The notes: generated by a model from the sequence alone, not told the origin. A DNA stretch of 64,000 nucleotides from Pseudomonas sp. GOM7 (GCF_026723825.1 NZ_CP113519.1:2542001-2606000), one strand, 5' to 3'. Shown: positions 44,224 through 56,967, numbered from the stretch's first letter. A program made the numbers and translations.

Positions 44224-45068
44224 TTGTTGATACCGGACTGGCAAGTTTGTGTGTGATCTTGTTGGCCTGTGATGGTTATTCTTGTGCCTGTTCCGGATTG
44301 CCGCGTTTCTGCTGATGTCTCTGATTTCGCCTTCCCAGGCGAGTCACTTTTGTAGGGCAAAAGTAACCAAAACCCTCCGCCCGGTCATCCGGCCCTGGCT
44401 TCGCCAGGGTTCGCTCACTCCATCGCCGTTCCAGAGGCCCGCCACGGTGGGCCATCCCTGGCCCATCGCGGCTCTCGCGACATCCATGTCGCTCGACCTC
44501 TTCCACGACGATTGCGTTCGCCCTCCTGGGCGGGCTCTGCACGCGCCTGAACGCGAGGTAACCCAGAAGTAGTGCGCAGTGCTTGTACATGTGTCAGCCC
44601 TAGGGCTGACCGGGATGCCGGCTGAAAGCCGGCAAGCTATCCAGGCGAATGAACCTACGCGAATGAAAGTATTGGTTTAACTCGACGACCCAGTCGTGAC
44701 TTCATGGCCACTAGAACACGCCGAGCAACCTATGGAGTGCCCATTCGCTCAGGCGCGCGAAAGCCCCCTTCAGGAGGGTGAGTGGAATCGTTGTGTAGAG
44801 GGTTGAGCGGCATGGATGCCGCGAGAGCCGCGACTGGCCAGGGATGGCCCTTCGCGGCGGGCCCTCGGAGCAATGATGGAACGAACGAACCCCGGCGCAG
44901 CCGGGGCCGGATGGCGGGGGTGCGTTTCTTTTGCTTACTTTTCTTTGCGCATTTCAAAGAAAAGTGAGTCGCCCGAGGGGGCGAAACCCGGAGTATCTGA
45001 AGACACCCAAAGCGGCGTCCAGAACACTCAACGAACCAACACACAAACTTGCCAGTCCGGTATCAATC
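44224..45068 (-). repeat. Long dispersed inverted-repeat element, copy 3 (reversed)
   Basis: The gap between tamB and tpx is almost entirely this 845-base element. The terminal inverted repeats read GATACCGGACTGGCAAGTTT at 44229-44248 and AAACTTGCCAGTCCGGTATC at 45046-45065. Here the type-2 arm comes first (44224-44585) and the type-1 arm last (44660-45068), the reverse of copy 2. The centre again has CAGCCCTAGGGCTG and GCCGGCTGAAAGCCGGC hairpins. Terminator-like hairpins ACTTTTG...CAAAAGT and CTTTTCTTTG...CAAAGAAAAG may end tamB and tpx-facing transcription. No gene is supported. Confidence 0.85.
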
Positions 45069-45167
45069 AAGCCATCAAGGAGCCTCCCTGAAACCATCCT
45101 CAAACCCCCGCACTGCCGATGGTGTATCGGCCCTGGTTATGCGCTAGTCTGACACCCCACTGACAAA

Positions 45168-45188
45168 GCCCGAGCGAAACGCTCGGGC
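45168..45188. promoter_or_regulatory. Perfect hairpin upstream of tpx
   Basis: GCCCGAGCG and CGCTCGGGC form a nine-base stem with an AAA loop, 43 bases before the tpx start. It lacks a T-tract and may be part of the tpx 5' leader or an operator. Confidence 0.45.
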
Positions 45189-45230
45189 GACCGGTTTCCC
45201 GCAAAACCCACTGAAAAAAGGAACGTTCCA

Positions 45231-45731
45231 ATGGCGCAAGTCACTCTCAAAGGCAACCCGGTGCAGGTCGAGGGGCAACTGCCGCAGGTCGGTCAGCAAG
45301 CTCCGGCGTTCAGCCTGGTCGGCGGCGATCTGAGCGACGTCACCCTGGCCAGCCTGGCTGGCAAGCGCAAGGTGCTGAACATCTTCCCGAGCGTCGACAC
45401 CCCGACCTGCGCAACCTCTGTGCGCAAGTTCAACGGTGAGGCCAGCCAACTGGCCAACACTCTGGTGCTGTGCATCTCCGCCGATCTGCCGTTCGCTCAG
45501 GCCCGTTTTTGCGGCGCCGAAGGTCTGGAAAACGTGATCAACCTGTCCACCCTGCGTGGTGCCGACTTCCTCAAGAACTACGGCGTGGCCATCGCCAGCG
45601 GCCCGCTGACCGGCCTGGCCGCGCGTGCCGTGGTGGTGCTGGACGAGCAGGACAAGGTGCTGCACAGCGAGCTGGTGAGCGAGATCGCCAACGAGCCGGA
45701 CTACAGCGCTGCGCTGGCCGTGCTCAAGTAA
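45231..45731 (+). CDS. tpx: Thiol peroxidase
   Basis: Tpx is an atypical 2-Cys peroxiredoxin that reduces hydrogen peroxide and organic hydroperoxides using thioredoxin. The 166-residue protein has the peroxidatic Cys60 in [15 protein letters not shown] and the resolving Cys94 in ARFCGAEG. Pro57 and Thr59 of the active-site PTxC stretch are present. The ATG at 45231 is preceded by AAGGAACG. It is flanked by a repeat element upstream and a strong terminator downstream, so it is probably monocistronic. Confidence 0.96.
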   Translation: MAQVTLKGNPVQVEGQLPQVGQQAPAFSLVGGDLSDVTLASLAGKRKVLNIFPSVDTPTCATSVRKFNGEASQLANTLVLCISADLPFAQARFCGAEGLENVINLSTLRGADFLKNYGVAIASGPLTGLAARAVVVLDEQDKVLHSELVSEIANEPDYSAALAVLK

Positions 45732-45748
45732 GCGGCGTACGTGCACTG

Positions 45749-45780
45749 AAAACGGCCTGCCTTGCAGGCCGTTTTCATTT
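45749..45780 (+). terminator. Rho-independent terminator after tpx
   Basis: AAAACGGCCTGC and GCAGGCCGTTTT form a 12-base stem with a CTT loop, followed by CATTT. Confidence 0.9.
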
Positions 45781-45905
45781 GCGCAAGCAGAACGTGCAAA
45801 CAGTTGGTTACGTAAGCGCAGGGTAAAAAACGGGTAAATGGGCTTTGCTTGCCGTCGCCCAGTGCTTATCGTTCCGGCTCCTACAGAAGTGATCCCGCGC
45901 TCTCC

Positions 45906-47132
45906 ATGTCCAATACCCCCCAGGCTTCCACGAAATCCTCTCGCCAATGGCTGATCGCTCTGGTGCTGCTCGCCGCGCTGCTCCTGCTGCTGTGGTGGTT
46001 CTGGCCGAGCAAGACGCCCGCGCCAACGATGGGGCTGGGGCGCTTCGGTGACAGGGGGCCGGTGCCGGTGCGTCTGGCCGAGGTGCAGCGGGGGGAATTC
46101 GCCATCGAACTCAAGGCCCTGGGCACGGTGACCGCCTACAACACGGTGAACGTGCGTTCGCGGGTCGACGGCGAGCTGGTCAAGGTATTGTTCGAGGAAG
46201 GGCAGAAGGTCGAGGCCGGTGAGTTGCTGGCGGTGATCGACCCCCGTCCCTATCGGGCGGCGCTGCAGCAGGCGCAAGGCACGCTGCAGGAGAACCAGGC
46301 GCAACTGCGCAATGCCGAGCTGGATCTGCAGCGCTACAAGGGCCTGTACGCCGAGGACAGCATCGCCAAGCAGACCCTGGATACCCAGCAGGCGCTGGTG
46401 GGCCAGTACCGTGGCACGCTGCAGAGCAACCAGGCGGATGTAGCCAAGGCCAAGCTCGATCTCGATTTCACCCAGATTCGCGCGCCGATTGCCGGGCGCC
46501 TGGGCCTGCGCCAACTGGACGTCGGCAATCTGGTCAGCAGTGGCGATACCACGCCGCTGGTGGTGATCACCCAGACCGATCCGATCGCCGTGGTCTTCAC
46601 CATTGCCGAGCAGGATCTGCCGCAGGTGCTGCAGCGTCGCCGTGAGGGTGCCACCCTGAAGGTGGAGGCCTGGGATCGCGGCGAACGCCACAAGCTGGCC
46701 GAAGGCGTGCTGGAGAGCCTGGACAACCAGATCGACACCGCCACCGGCACGGTGAAGCTCAAGGCACGCTTCGACAACGCCGAGCAGATGCTCTTCCCCA
46801 ACCAGTTCGTCAACGTGCGCCTGCGCGTGGATGACCGTCAGGGCGTCACCATCGTGCCCTCGGCGGCGGTGCAGTTCGGCAGTCAGGGTACCTTCGTCTA
46901 CGTGGTTGATGGCGACAACAAGGTCAGCCTGCGTCCGCTGCAGATCCTCGCCAGCGCCGGCGAACGCAGCCTGGTGGGCAATGGCGTGCAGCCTGGCGAA
47001 AGGGTGGTGCTGGAAGGCACCGACAGCCTGCGTGACGGCTCCCAGGTGGAAGTGGTCGAAGCGGTACCGGCCGAAACCAGTGTGCCGCCGCGTGACGCGC
47101 CCGGAGCAGGGGCAGCACGGAAGGATCCATGA
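45906..47132 (+). CDS. muxA: RND efflux periplasmic adaptor MuxA (MdtA-like)
   Basis: MuxA is the membrane-fusion subunit linking the RND pumps to the outer-membrane channel. The 408-residue protein has an N-terminal membrane anchor (about residues 16-33), lipoyl halves ([21 protein letters not shown] and [17 protein letters not shown]), a coiled-coil hairpin between them and a beta-barrel domain. The ATG at 45906 is the first in frame, since the upstream extension starts with TTG. Its stop overlaps the muxB start. Confidence 0.93.
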   Translation: MSNTPQASTKSSRQWLIALVLLAALLLLLWWFWPSKTPAPTMGLGRFGDRGPVPVRLAEVQRGEFAIELKALGTVTAYNTVNVRSRVDGELVKVLFEEGQKVEAGELLAVIDPRPYRAALQQAQGTLQENQAQLRNAELDLQRYKGLYAEDSIAKQTLDTQQALVGQYRGTLQSNQADVAKAKLDLDFTQIRAPIAGRLGLRQLDVGNLVSSGDTTPLVVITQTDPIAVVFTIAEQDLPQVLQRRREGATLKVEAWDRGERHKLAEGVLESLDNQIDTATGTVKLKARFDNAEQMLFPNQFVNVRLRVDDRQGVTIVPSAAVQFGSQGTFVYVVDGDNKVSLRPLQILASAGERSLVGNGVQPGERVVLEGTDSLRDGSQVEVVEAVPAETSVPPRDAPGAGAARKDP

Positions 47133-50100
47133 ACATCTCCCACCCGTTCATCCTGCGGCCGGTCGCCACCACGCTGCTGATGGTGGCGATCTTCCTCGGC
47201 GGCCTGATTGCCTACCGCCTGCTGCCGGTATCGGCGTTGCCGGAGGTGGATTACCCCACCATCCGCGTGCTGACGCTCTACCCGGGCGCCAGCCCGGACG
47301 TGATGACCAGCGCCGTGACCGCACCGCTGGAACGCCAGTTCGGGCAGATGGCCGGGCTCAAGCAGATGTCGTCGAGCAGCTCCGGTGGCGCCTCGGTGAT
47401 CACCTTGCGCTTCAATCTGGAGATTTCCCTGGCGGTGGCCGAGCAGGAGGTGCAGGCGGCGATCAATGCGGCGAGCAATCTGCTGCCGGAGGATCTGCCG
47501 GCCCCGCCGGTGTACAACAAGGTCAACCCGGCCGACACCCCGGTGCTGACCCTGGCGGTGACCTCCAAGTCCTTGCCGCTGCCGCAGGTCAACGACCTGG
47601 TGGATACCCGCCTGGCGCAGAAACTGGCGCAGACCAGCGGCGTCGGCCTGGTCACTCTGGCCGGTGGCCAGCGCCCGGCCGTGCGCATTCGCGTCAACCC
47701 CGAGGCGCTGGCGGCCTATGGCCTGAGCCTGGCCGACGTGCGCAGCCTGATCACCCGCAGCAACGTCAACCAGCCCAAGGGCAATTTCGACGGCCCGACT
47801 CGGGTTTCCCAGCTCGATGCCAACGACCAGCTCAAGTCGGTCGAGCAATACCGTGAACTGATCCTGACCTACAAGGACGGCGCGGCCCTGCGCCTGGAGG
47901 ATGTCGCCGAGATCATCGACGGCGCCGAGAACGAGCGCCTGGCGGCTTGGGCCGACCGCAACCAGGCAGTGCTGGTCAACGTCCAGCGCCAGCCGGGGGC
48001 CAACGTCATCGACGTGGTCGAGCGCATCCAGACACTGCTGCCGCAACTGACCAGCACCTTGCCGGCCAGCGTCGAGGTCAGGGTACTTACCGACCGCACC
48101 CAGACCATCCGCGCGGCCGTGCGCGACGTGCAGCACGAATTGCTGCTGGCCATCGCCCTGGTGGTGATGGTGACCTTCCTGTTCCTGCGCAAGTTGTCGG
48201 CCACCCTGATCCCCTCGGTGGTGGTGCCGCTGTCGCTGATCGGCACCTTCGCCGTGATGTACCTGGCCGGCTTCACCATCAATAACCTGACGCTGATGGC
48301 GCTGACCATCGCCACCGGCTTCGTGGTGGACGATGCCATCGTCATGCTGGAGAACATCGCCCGCCACCTGGAGGAGGGCGAGACGCCGCTGAACGCCGCG
48401 CTCAAGGGCGCGAGGCAGATCGGCTTCACCCTGGTGTCGTTGACCCTGTCGCTGATCGCCGTGCTGATTCCGTTGCTGTTCATGGCCGACGTGGTGGGTC
48501 GTCTGTTCCGCGAGTTCGCCATCACCCTGGCGGTGGCCATCCTGATTTCCCTGGTGGTGTCGCTGACCCTGACGCCAATGATGTGTGCGCGCCTGCTCAA
48601 GGTCGAAGGCGCCGCAGAGCAGGGGCGTTTTCACCAGGTTGCAGGGCGCTTCATCGACGCCATGATCGAGCGTTATGGCGTCGGCCTGAACTGGGTGCTG
48701 CGTCACCAGGCGCTGACCCTGCTGGTGGCCGTGGCCACACTGGGCCTGACCGTGTTGCTCTATGTGCTGGTGCCCAAGGGCTTCTTTCCGGTGCAGGACA
48801 CCGGGGTGATCCAGGGCATTTCCGAAGCGCCGCAGTCGATTTCCTTCACCGCCATGAGCGAACGTCAGCAGCGTCTCACCGAGGTGATCCTGAAGGATCC
48901 GGCGGTGGCCAGCCTGTCGTCCTCAATCGGTGTCGATGGCAACAACCTGACGCTCAACACCGGTCGCCTGCTGATCAACCTCAAGCCCCATGCCGAGCGC
49001 GACGTCACCGCCAGCGAGGTGATCGAGCGTCTGCGCCCCGAGTTGGCCAAGGTGCCGGGCATCGAGCTGTTCATGCAGCCGGTGCAGGATCTGACCATCG
49101 AGGATCGCATCAGTCGCACCCAGTTCCAGTTCAGCCTGGAATCGCCCGATGGACAGTTGCTGGAAAGCTGGACGCCGCGCCTGGTCGAGGCGCTGCGCCG
49201 GCAGCCGCAGCTCACCGATGTGGCCAGCGACCTGCAGAACCGTGGCTTGCAGGTGTATCTGCATATCGACCGCGACGCCGCCGCGCGCCTGGGCATCAGG
49301 GTCAGTGCCATCGACGACGCCTTGTACGATGCCTTCGGCCAGCGCCAGATCAGCACCATCTACACCCAGGCCAGCCAGTACCGGGTGGTGCTGGAAAGCC
49401 GCGACGGCGGGCGCATCGGCCCGGCGGCATTGGGTCAGATTCATGTCGCCACGGGCGACGGCGAGCAGGTGCCGCTGTCCTCGCTGGCACGTGTCGAGCA
49501 GCGCCCGGCCAGCCTGCTGGTGAACCATATCGGCCAGTTCCCGGCGGTGACCCTGTCGTTCAACCTGGCACCGGGGGTGTCGCTGGGCGAGGCGGTGGCG
49601 GTAATCGAGCGGGTCGAGCAGGACATCGGCCTGCCTGCCGCCATCGACAGCCAGTTCCAGGGCGCTGCCGAGGCCTTCCGCGCGTCGCTGTCGTCGACCT
49701 TGCTGCTGATCCTGGCGGCCATCGTCACCATGTACATCGTGCTCGGCGTGCTCTACGAGAGCTACATCCACCCGATCACCATTCTTTCCACGCTGCCTTC
49801 GGCGGGCGTCGGCGCCTTGCTGGCGCTACTGTTGACCGGCAACGATCTGGGCCTGATCGCCATCATCGGCATCATCCTGCTCATTGGCATCGTCAAGAAG
49901 AACGCCATCATGATGATCGACTTCGCTCTGGAGGCCGAGCGGCATCAGGGCATGACCCCGGAAGCGGCGATCTACCAGGCAGCACTGCTGCGCTTCCGGC
50001 CGATCCTGATGACCACCCTGGCCGCGCTGTTCGGCGCCATTCCGCTGATGCTGGCCTCTGGCTCTGGCGCCGAACTGCGCCAGCCGCTGGGCCTGGTGAT

Positions 50101-50221
50101 GGTTGGCGGCCTGCTGGTCAGCCAGGTGCTGACACTGTTCACCACGCCGGTGATCTACCTGTACTTCGATCGCCTGTCGCGACGGGTTACGGGGCGTAGT
50201 GCGGCGGGGGTAGGGGTATGA
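47129..50221 (+). CDS. muxB: RND efflux pump subunit MuxB (MdtB-like)
   Basis: An inner-membrane proton-driven RND transporter of 1,030 residues with twelve membrane helices and two large periplasmic loops. The opening is typical ([20 protein letters not shown]), and helix 4 carries the conserved [21 protein letters not shown] with the Asp pair needed for proton relay. MuxB and MuxC are expected to form a heterotrimer. In P. aeruginosa the MuxABC-OpmB system is known to export novobiocin, macrolides and some beta-lactams. The start overlaps muxA by four bases. Confidence 0.95.
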   Translation: MNISHPFILRPVATTLLMVAIFLGGLIAYRLLPVSALPEVDYPTIRVLTLYPGASPDVMTSAVTAPLERQFGQMAGLKQMSSSSSGGASVITLRFNLEISLAVAEQEVQAAINAASNLLPEDLPAPPVYNKVNPADTPVLTLAVTSKSLPLPQVNDLVDTRLAQKLAQTSGVGLVTLAGGQRPAVRIRVNPEALAAYGLSLADVRSLITRSNVNQPKGNFDGPTRVSQLDANDQLKSVEQYRELILTYKDGAALRLEDVAEIIDGAENERLAAWADRNQAVLVNVQRQPGANVIDVVERIQTLLPQLTSTLPASVEVRVLTDRTQTIRAAVRDVQHELLLAIALVVMVTFLFLRKLSATLIPSVVVPLSLIGTFAVMYLAGFTINNLTLMALTIATGFVVDDAIVMLENIARHLEEGETPLNAALKGARQIGFTLVSLTLSLIAVLIPLLFMADVVGRLFREFAITLAVAILISLVVSLTLTPMMCARLLKVEGAAEQGRFHQVAGRFIDAMIERYGVGLNWVLRHQALTLLVAVATLGLTVLLYVLVPKGFFPVQDTGVIQGISEAPQSISFTAMSERQQRLTEVILKDPAVASLSSSIGVDGNNLTLNTGRLLINLKPHAERDVTASEVIERLRPELAKVPGIELFMQPVQDLTIEDRISRTQFQFSLESPDGQLLESWTPRLVEALRRQPQLTDVASDLQNRGLQVYLHIDRDAAARLGIRVSAIDDALYDAFGQRQISTIYTQASQYRVVLESRDGGRIGPAALGQIHVATGDGEQVPLSSLARVEQRPASLLVNHIGQFPAVTLSFNLAPGVSLGEAVAVIERVEQDIGLPAAIDSQFQGAAEAFRASLSSTLLLILAAIVTMYIVLGVLYESYIHPITILSTLPSAGVGALLALLLTGNDLGLIAIIGIILLIGIVKKNAIMMIDFALEAERHQGMTPEAAIYQAALLRFRPILMTTLAALFGAIPLMLASGSGAELRQPLGLVMVGGLLVSQVLTLFTTPVIYLYFDRLSRRVTGRSAAGVGV

Positions 50222-50315
50222 GCGGCAAGCTGCAAGCGACAAGCCGCAAGTTGAAGGCAGTCCGCTGCCGGGCTTCTGCTGCTCGCTTGCAGCTTGAAGC
50301 TTGTGGCTTGCCGCT
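50221..50315. repeat. 95-base palindromic repeat between muxB and muxC
   Basis: The ends AGCGGCAAGC (50221-50230) and GCTTGCCGCT (50306-50315) are exact inverted copies. The interior CTGCAAGCGACAAG and CTCGCTTGCAGC pair further. It fills the entire gap between muxB and muxC and runs right up to the muxC start codon. The AAGCTTGCAGCTTG style is a known dispersed Pseudomonas repeat type. It could modulate relative expression of muxB and muxC. Confidence 0.75.
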
Positions 50316-53300
50316 ATGAACTTGTCCGCTCCCTTTATCCGTCGCCCAGTGGCAACCCTGCTGCTGAGCCTGGCGATCATGCTGCTGGGCGGGGTGAGCT
50401 TCGGCCTGCTGCCGGTGGCGCCGCTGCCGCAGATGGATTTTCCCACCATCACCGTGCAGGCCAGCCTGCCCGGCGCCAGCCCGCAGATCATGGCGGCCAC
50501 CGTGGCCACGCCGTTGGAACGCTCGCTCGGCAGCATCTCCGGCATCAGCCAGATGAACAGCCGCAGCAGCCAGGGCAATACGCGGATCATGGTGCAGTTC
50601 GACCTGGACAAGGACATCAACACCGCTGCCCGTGAGGTGCAGGCAGCGATCAATGCCGCCCGCGAGCTGCTACCCAGCGGCATGCGCAGCATGCCCAGCT
50701 ACCGCAAGATCAATCCGTCGCAGGCGCCGATCATGGTGCTATCGCTGACCAGCAAGACCCTGGACAAGGGCCAGCTATACGATGTGGCCTCCACCATCCT
50801 GGCGCAGAAGCTGGCCCAGGTCGGTGGCGTCGGCGAGGTGCAGGTCGGCGGCAGCTCGCTGCCGGCGGTGCGCGTGGCGCTGGAGCCGCGCCTGCTCGAT
50901 CACTACGGCATCGCCCTGGACGAGGTGCGCCAGGCCATCGCCGCGAGCAACGTGTTGCGCCCCAAGGGGGCGGTAGAGGATGGCCAGCGGCGCTGGCAGG
51001 TGCAGGCCAGTGACCAGCTAGCCAGCGCCGCCGACTACCTGCCGATGATCATTCGCTACCAGGACGGCGCTGCGGTGCGCCTCGGTGACGTGGCCAGCGT
51101 CACCGACGGCGTGGAGGATCGCTACAACAGCGGTTTCTACAATGACAAGGAGTCGGTGCTGCTGGTGATCAACCGCCAGAGCGGGGCGAACATCCTGCAG
51201 ACCATCGACGACATTCGCGCCGCGCTGCCAGCCCTACGCGAAGTGATTCCGGCCAGCGTCGAGCTGCAGGTGGCGATGGATCGCTCGCCGGTGATCCGCG
51301 CCACCTTGCATGAGGCGGAGCAGACCCTACTGATCGCCGTGGCCCTGGTGATCCTGGTGGTGCTGGCGTTTCTCGGGAGCTGGCGGGCAGCGTTGATTCC
51401 GGCGCTGGCGGTGCCGGTATCGCTGATCGGCAGCTTCGCCGCCATGTACCTGCTGGGCTTTTCCCTCAACAATCTGTCGCTGATGGCGCTGATCATCGCC
51501 ACCGGCCTGGTGGTGGACGATGCCATCGTGGTGCTGGAGAACATCGCCCGGCACATCCACAACGGCGAGAAACCGCTGCAGGCCGCCTTCAAGGGCACGC
51601 GCGAGGTGGGTTTCACCCTGCTGTCGATGAACCTGTCGCTGGTGGCGGTGTTCATTTCCATCCTGTTCATGGGCGGCATCGTCGAGCGCCTGTTCCGCGA
51701 GTTCTCGCTGACCCTGGCAGTGGCCATCGTGATTTCCCTGCTGGTGTCGCTGACCCTGACGCCGATGCTCTGCGCGCGCTGGCTCAAGGCCGAGGAGCAG
51801 CAGCCAGGCGGGCGCCTGCAGCAGTGGGGTGAACGCTTGCAGACCCGGGTGCTGGGTTTCTACGGGCGCAGCCTGGATTGGGCCCTGCGCCACTCGCTGC
51901 TGATGCTGCTGAGCCTGCTGGCGACCATCGCGCTGAACCTCTACCTGTTCGTCAGCGTGCCCAAGACCTTCATGCCACAGCAGGACACCGGCCAGTTGAT
52001 CGGCTTCATTCGCGGTGACGACGGCCTGTCGTTCCAGGTCATGCAGCCGAAGATGGAGGCCTTTCGCAAGGCGCTGCTGGCCGACCCTGCGGTACACAGC
52101 GTGGCCGGCTTCATCGGCGGTGCCAGCGGCATCAACAATGCCTTCATGATCGTGCGCCTCAAGCCCATCGAAGAACGCAAACTGTCGGCACAGGCGGTGA
52201 TCAACCGTCTGCGCCACGAAGTGCCCAAGGTGCCCGGCGGGCGCATGTTCCTAATGCCCGATCAGGATCTGCAGTTCGGTGGCCGCGAGGGGCGCAGCTC
52301 GGACACCGAGTACCTGCTGCTCTCCGATGACCTCGACGCCCTGCGCCAGTGGCTGCCGAAGGTACGCGAGGCCCTGCGCGCCTTGCCCGAAATCACCGAT
52401 ATCGACGCCAAGGAGAACGAAGGCGCACAGCAGATCCGCCTGGTGGTCGATCGCGAGACGGCCAGCCGTCTGGGCGTGGACATGAGCATGATCACCGCGG
52501 TGCTCAACAATGCCTTCAGTCAGCGTCAGGTATCGACCATCTACGAGGCGCTGAACCAGTACAGCGTGGTCATGGAGATCGACCCGCAGTACGCCCAGTA
52601 CCCGGAATCCCTGGGGCAGATCCAGGTGATCAGCGCCGACGGCGCGCGCGTGCCGCTGTCCACCTTCGCCCGCTGGGAGCTGAGTCTGGAAGAGGATCGG
52701 GTGCAGCACCAGGGCCAGTTTGCCGCCGAGAACATCGGCTTCTCCCTGGCTGAGGGAGTAAGCCTGGAGCAGGCCACCGAGGCCATCGAACGAGCCGTGG
52801 CCAGGCTGAACCTGCCCACCGAAGTACAGGGCATGATGGGCGGCACCGGCGCGGCCTTCCAGCAGATGCAGGGCAACCAGCCGCTGATGATCCTGCTGGC
52901 GCTGGTGGTGGTGTATATCGTCCTTGGCGTGCTCTACGAGAGCTACGTGCACCCGCTGACCATTCTCTCCACGCTGCCTTCGGCCGGTGTCGGCGCTTTG
53001 CTGGCGTTGCAACTGGTGGGCATGGAGTTCAGCCTGATCTCGCTACTGGGTCTGTTCCTGCTCATCGGTATCGTCAAGAAGAACGCCATCATGATGGTCG
53101 ACCTGGCCCTGCAACTGGAGCGCGGCCAACGGCTCAGCCCGCAGGAGTCGATCCGACAGGCCTGCCTGCTGCGTTTCCGCCCGATTCTGATGACCACCCT
53201 GGCCGCCATCCTCGGTGCTCTGCCGTTGGTGCTGGGCAATGCCGCCGGGGCGGAAATGCGCCAGCCGCTGGGTGTGACCATCGTCGGCGGGTTGCTGCTC

Positions 53301-53420
53301 AGCCAACTGCTGACGCTCTATACCACTCCGGTGGTGTACCTCTATTTCGACCGCTTGCGGCATCGCGTCAATCGTTGGCGTGGCGTGCGCAGCGACGCTT
53401 CGCTGGAAAATCCGCTATGA
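50316..53420 (+). CDS. muxC: RND efflux pump subunit MuxC (MdtC-like)
   Basis: The second RND subunit, 1,034 residues, with the same twelve-helix plan. It starts [20 protein letters not shown] and has [21 protein letters not shown] in helix 4. I choose ATG 50316, where the family's N-terminal text begins; upstream only an in-frame TTG exists. No good ribosome site precedes it because the palindromic repeat abuts the start, so translation may depend on muxB coupling through that structure. The stop overlaps opmB. Confidence 0.95.
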   Translation: MNLSAPFIRRPVATLLLSLAIMLLGGVSFGLLPVAPLPQMDFPTITVQASLPGASPQIMAATVATPLERSLGSISGISQMNSRSSQGNTRIMVQFDLDKDINTAAREVQAAINAARELLPSGMRSMPSYRKINPSQAPIMVLSLTSKTLDKGQLYDVASTILAQKLAQVGGVGEVQVGGSSLPAVRVALEPRLLDHYGIALDEVRQAIAASNVLRPKGAVEDGQRRWQVQASDQLASAADYLPMIIRYQDGAAVRLGDVASVTDGVEDRYNSGFYNDKESVLLVINRQSGANILQTIDDIRAALPALREVIPASVELQVAMDRSPVIRATLHEAEQTLLIAVALVILVVLAFLGSWRAALIPALAVPVSLIGSFAAMYLLGFSLNNLSLMALIIATGLVVDDAIVVLENIARHIHNGEKPLQAAFKGTREVGFTLLSMNLSLVAVFISILFMGGIVERLFREFSLTLAVAIVISLLVSLTLTPMLCARWLKAEEQQPGGRLQQWGERLQTRVLGFYGRSLDWALRHSLLMLLSLLATIALNLYLFVSVPKTFMPQQDTGQLIGFIRGDDGLSFQVMQPKMEAFRKALLADPAVHSVAGFIGGASGINNAFMIVRLKPIEERKLSAQAVINRLRHEVPKVPGGRMFLMPDQDLQFGGREGRSSDTEYLLLSDDLDALRQWLPKVREALRALPEITDIDAKENEGAQQIRLVVDRETASRLGVDMSMITAVLNNAFSQRQVSTIYEALNQYSVVMEIDPQYAQYPESLGQIQVISADGARVPLSTFARWELSLEEDRVQHQGQFAAENIGFSLAEGVSLEQATEAIERAVARLNLPTEVQGMMGGTGAAFQQMQGNQPLMILLALVVVYIVLGVLYESYVHPLTILSTLPSAGVGALLALQLVGMEFSLISLLGLFLLIGIVKKNAIMMVDLALQLERGQRLSPQESIRQACLLRFRPILMTTLAAILGALPLVLGNAAGAEMRQPLGVTIVGGLLLSQLLTLYTTPVVYLYFDRLRHRVNRWRGVRSDASLENPL

Positions 53421-54859
53421 ACCGAGCTCCCTTCTCACGAACCTTCGTCTCCTTGCTGTTGGCTGGCATGCTCGGTGGCTGTGCCCTGGGGCCGGACTAT
53501 CAGCGCCCCGAGCTGGCCGTGCCGGCGCAGTTCAAACAGGTTGAAGGCTGGAAGACGGCCAGCCCCGCCGACGCCCTGGAACGGGGCGCCTGGTGGCAGC
53601 TATACGGGGATGCCGAACTCGATGCCCTGGTCGAGCGTCTGCAGGTGTCCAATCAGAACCTGGCGGCCGCCGAGGCGCAGTACCGCCAGGCGCGGGCCCT
53701 GGTGCGCAGTGCCCGCGCCAGCTTCGTGCCGACGCTATCCGGTAGTGCCGGGGTAACGCGCAGCGGGCAGGGCGAGGGCAGCGATTCGCGCTTCGCAGGC
53801 TCGTCGGTCGTCAGTGGTTCGAGCGTGTCCAAGAGCTATGACCTGAGTCTGAGCGCGGCGTGGGAGCTGGATCTGTGGGGCAAGCTGCGGCGCAATCTGG
53901 AGGCCAGCCAGGCGGACTACGCCGCCAGCGCGGCGGACCTGGCCGCCGTGCGCCTGAGCCTGCAGAGCGAGCTGGTGCAGAACTACCTGCAACTGCGCGT
54001 GCTCGACGAGCAGAAGCGCCTGCTCGATGCCACGGTGGCGGCCTATGCGCGCTCGCTGCGCCTGACCGAGAACCAGTACCGCGCCGGCATCGTACCCAGG
54101 TCTGACGTGTCCCAGGCCACCACGCAGCTCAAGAGCACCCAGGCCCAGGCCATCGACCTGAACTGGCAGCGCGCCCAGCTCGAACACGCCATTGCCGTGC
54201 TGGTGGGAGTCAGCCCGGCCGAACTGAGCATCGCACCACGGGCGAGCGTGCCGACCCTGCCGGCGGTGCCGGTGGCACTGCCTTCGCAATTGCTCGAGCG
54301 GCGCCCGGACGTCGCCGCCGCCGAGCGCCGGGTGATGGCCGCCAACGCCCGCATCGGCGTGGCCGAAGCCGCCTGGTTCCCCGACCTGAGCATCAGCGCC
54401 AGCGGTGGCTATCGAGGCAGCAGCTTCGCCGACTGGATCGAGGTGCCCAACCGTTTCTGGTCGCTGGGCCCACAACTGGCCCTCACCCTGTTCGATGGCG
54501 GCGCACGCAGCGCCGAGCTGCAGCGCACCCAGGCGGTGTATGACCAGACCGTGGCGCAATATCGCCAGGCGGTGCTGGACAGCTTCCGCGAAGTGGAGGA
54601 TTACCTGGTGCAGTTGCGCGTGCTGGAGCAGGAAAGCAGCGTGCAGCGGGAGGCGCTGGATGCCGCACGCGAGTCGTTGCGCCTGATCGAGAACCAGTAC
54701 CGCGCCGGTACCGTCGACTACAACGCCGTGGTCAACGTGCAGGCCACGGCGCTGAACAACGAGCGCTCCAACCTGACGCTGCTGGGCAATCGCCTGCTGG
54801 CCAGCGTGCAACTGATCGCGGCATTGGGGGGCGGTTGGCAGGGCGAGGCGTCCGAGTAG
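53417..54859 (+). CDS. opmB: Outer-membrane efflux lipoprotein OpmB
   Basis: A TolC/OprM-type outer-membrane channel of 480 residues. The signal peptide ends in lipobox LGGC (Cys about 20), followed by [17 protein letters not shown], typical of NodT-family lipoproteins. Two outer-membrane efflux repeats follow, each with NQYRAG (about residues 220 and 435). The ATG at 53417 overlaps the muxC stop. It completes the tripartite MuxABC-OpmB pump. A strong hairpin at 54865-54890 follows. Confidence 0.94.
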   Translation: MNRAPFSRTFVSLLLAGMLGGCALGPDYQRPELAVPAQFKQVEGWKTASPADALERGAWWQLYGDAELDALVERLQVSNQNLAAAEAQYRQARALVRSARASFVPTLSGSAGVTRSGQGEGSDSRFAGSSVVSGSSVSKSYDLSLSAAWELDLWGKLRRNLEASQADYAASAADLAAVRLSLQSELVQNYLQLRVLDEQKRLLDATVAAYARSLRLTENQYRAGIVPRSDVSQATTQLKSTQAQAIDLNWQRAQLEHAIAVLVGVSPAELSIAPRASVPTLPAVPVALPSQLLERRPDVAAAERRVMAANARIGVAEAAWFPDLSISASGGYRGSSFADWIEVPNRFWSLGPQLALTLFDGGARSAELQRTQAVYDQTVAQYRQAVLDSFREVEDYLVQLRVLEQESSVQREALDAARESLRLIENQYRAGTVDYNAVVNVQATALNNERSNLTLLGNRLLASVQLIAALGGGWQGEASE

Positions 54860-54864
54860 CGCGC

Positions 54865-54890
54865 ACGCGTGGCGATTTCCCGCCACGCGT
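54865..54890. terminator. Bidirectional terminator-like hairpin between opmB and dctP
   Basis: ACGCGTGGCG and CGCCACGCGT form a perfect ten-base stem around ATTTCC, between two convergent genes. T-tracts are weak on both sides. Confidence 0.6.
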
Positions 54891-54899
54891 CGGGAAGGT

Positions 54900-55988
<1,089 letters not shown>

Positions 55989-56029
55989 TCACGGCAGTGT
56001 ATTGTTGGGCAACGGGCGTGCCCTCCAAT

Positions 56030-56045
56030 CGCAAGGCTCGTGCCA
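56030..56045 (-). promoter_or_regulatory. Sigma-54 promoter upstream of dctP
   Basis: On the minus strand the sequence reads TGGCACG-AGCC-TTGCG, matching the TGGCACG-N4-TTGC consensus at every core base with correct spacing. It lies 123 bases before the dctP ATG, so transcription would start near 56019 and leave a leader of about 110 bases. DctP-type genes are commonly controlled by the DctB/DctD two-component system acting on RpoN, which fits. No DctD site is resolved. Confidence 0.82.
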
Positions 56046-56205
56046 TTGTGGCGAATTTCCGCCAGGGCGCTGGCTTGCGTAACAGGGCTGTGACCCAGTT
56101 CACGCAGCATGGCGGCTTTCCGCCAGTGATGCCGTGGCGGGGAGCGGAAAACTGCCGGCGCGCCCTGTTATTCTGCCGCTGCGAGTGAAATGAAGGAGTC
56201 TGACA

Positions 56206-56967
56206 ATGGCCTGGTCTGCTCAGCAATATTCCCTGTTCGAGCGTCAGCGCACCCGACCTGTCCACGATCTTCTGGCGGCGGTGCCGCATCAGGGCATCGA
56301 ACGGGCCGTGGATCTGGGCTGTGGCCCCGGCAATTCCACCGCTGTATTGCAGGCCCACGCGCCAGAGGCGCAGGTGATGGGTATCGACAGCAGCGAGGAC
56401 ATGTTGCGCGCGGCGCGTGAGCGGCTGCCGCAGGTGAACTTCCAGTTGGCGGATATCCAGCACTGGCAGGCCGAGGTCGCGCCGCAACTGATCCTGGCCA
56501 ATGCCTCGCTGCAATGGCTGCCGGATCACGCGCAACTCTATCCGCGTCTGTTGGCGCAACTCTCGCCTGGCGGTTGGCTGGCGATCCAGACGCCGGACAA
56601 CCTGAATGAGCCGGCGCACCGTCTGGCCCGCGAAGTGGCGGCAGACGGCCCGTGGGCGGCGCGCATCGGCGAGGTGCGTCATGCCGAGCGGCATAGCGCG
56701 CAGACCTATTACGACATTCTCAGCCCTCATGCCAGCGAGCTGGATATCTGGCGCACCACCTATTTCCATGTATTGAAGAATGCAGCAGCGGTGGTGGAGT
56801 GGTTCAAGTCCACAGCGCTGTTGCCATTCCTGCAACCGCTGGATGCCGGGCAGCAGGCTGCATTCCTGGCGCGCTACCAGGCAGCGATCGCCGAGGCCTA
56901 TGCGCAGCAGGGCGATGGTCGGGTATTGCTGCCGTTTCCACGCTTGTTCGTGGTCGCACGGCGTTAG
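56206..56967 (+). CDS. tam: Trans-aconitate 2-methyltransferase
   Basis: The enzyme uses SAM to methylate trans-aconitate, a spontaneous isomerisation product of cis-aconitate that inhibits the TCA cycle. The 253-residue protein has the SAM motif VDLGCGPGNSTAVLQAH (about residues 36-52), GIDSSEDMLRAARERLP, and the Tam-type LANASLQWLPDH and IQTPDNLNEPAH segments. The ATG at 56206 follows GAAGGAG. It is divergent from dctP across 298 bases, which hold the dctP sigma-54 promoter and the unlocalised tam promoter. Confidence 0.92.
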   Translation: MAWSAQQYSLFERQRTRPVHDLLAAVPHQGIERAVDLGCGPGNSTAVLQAHAPEAQVMGIDSSEDMLRAARERLPQVNFQLADIQHWQAEVAPQLILANASLQWLPDHAQLYPRLLAQLSPGGWLAIQTPDNLNEPAHRLAREVAADGPWAARIGEVRHAERHSAQTYYDILSPHASELDIWRTTYFHVLKNAAAVVEWFKSTALLPFLQPLDAGQQAAFLARYQAAIAEAYAQQGDGRVLLPFPRLFVVARR

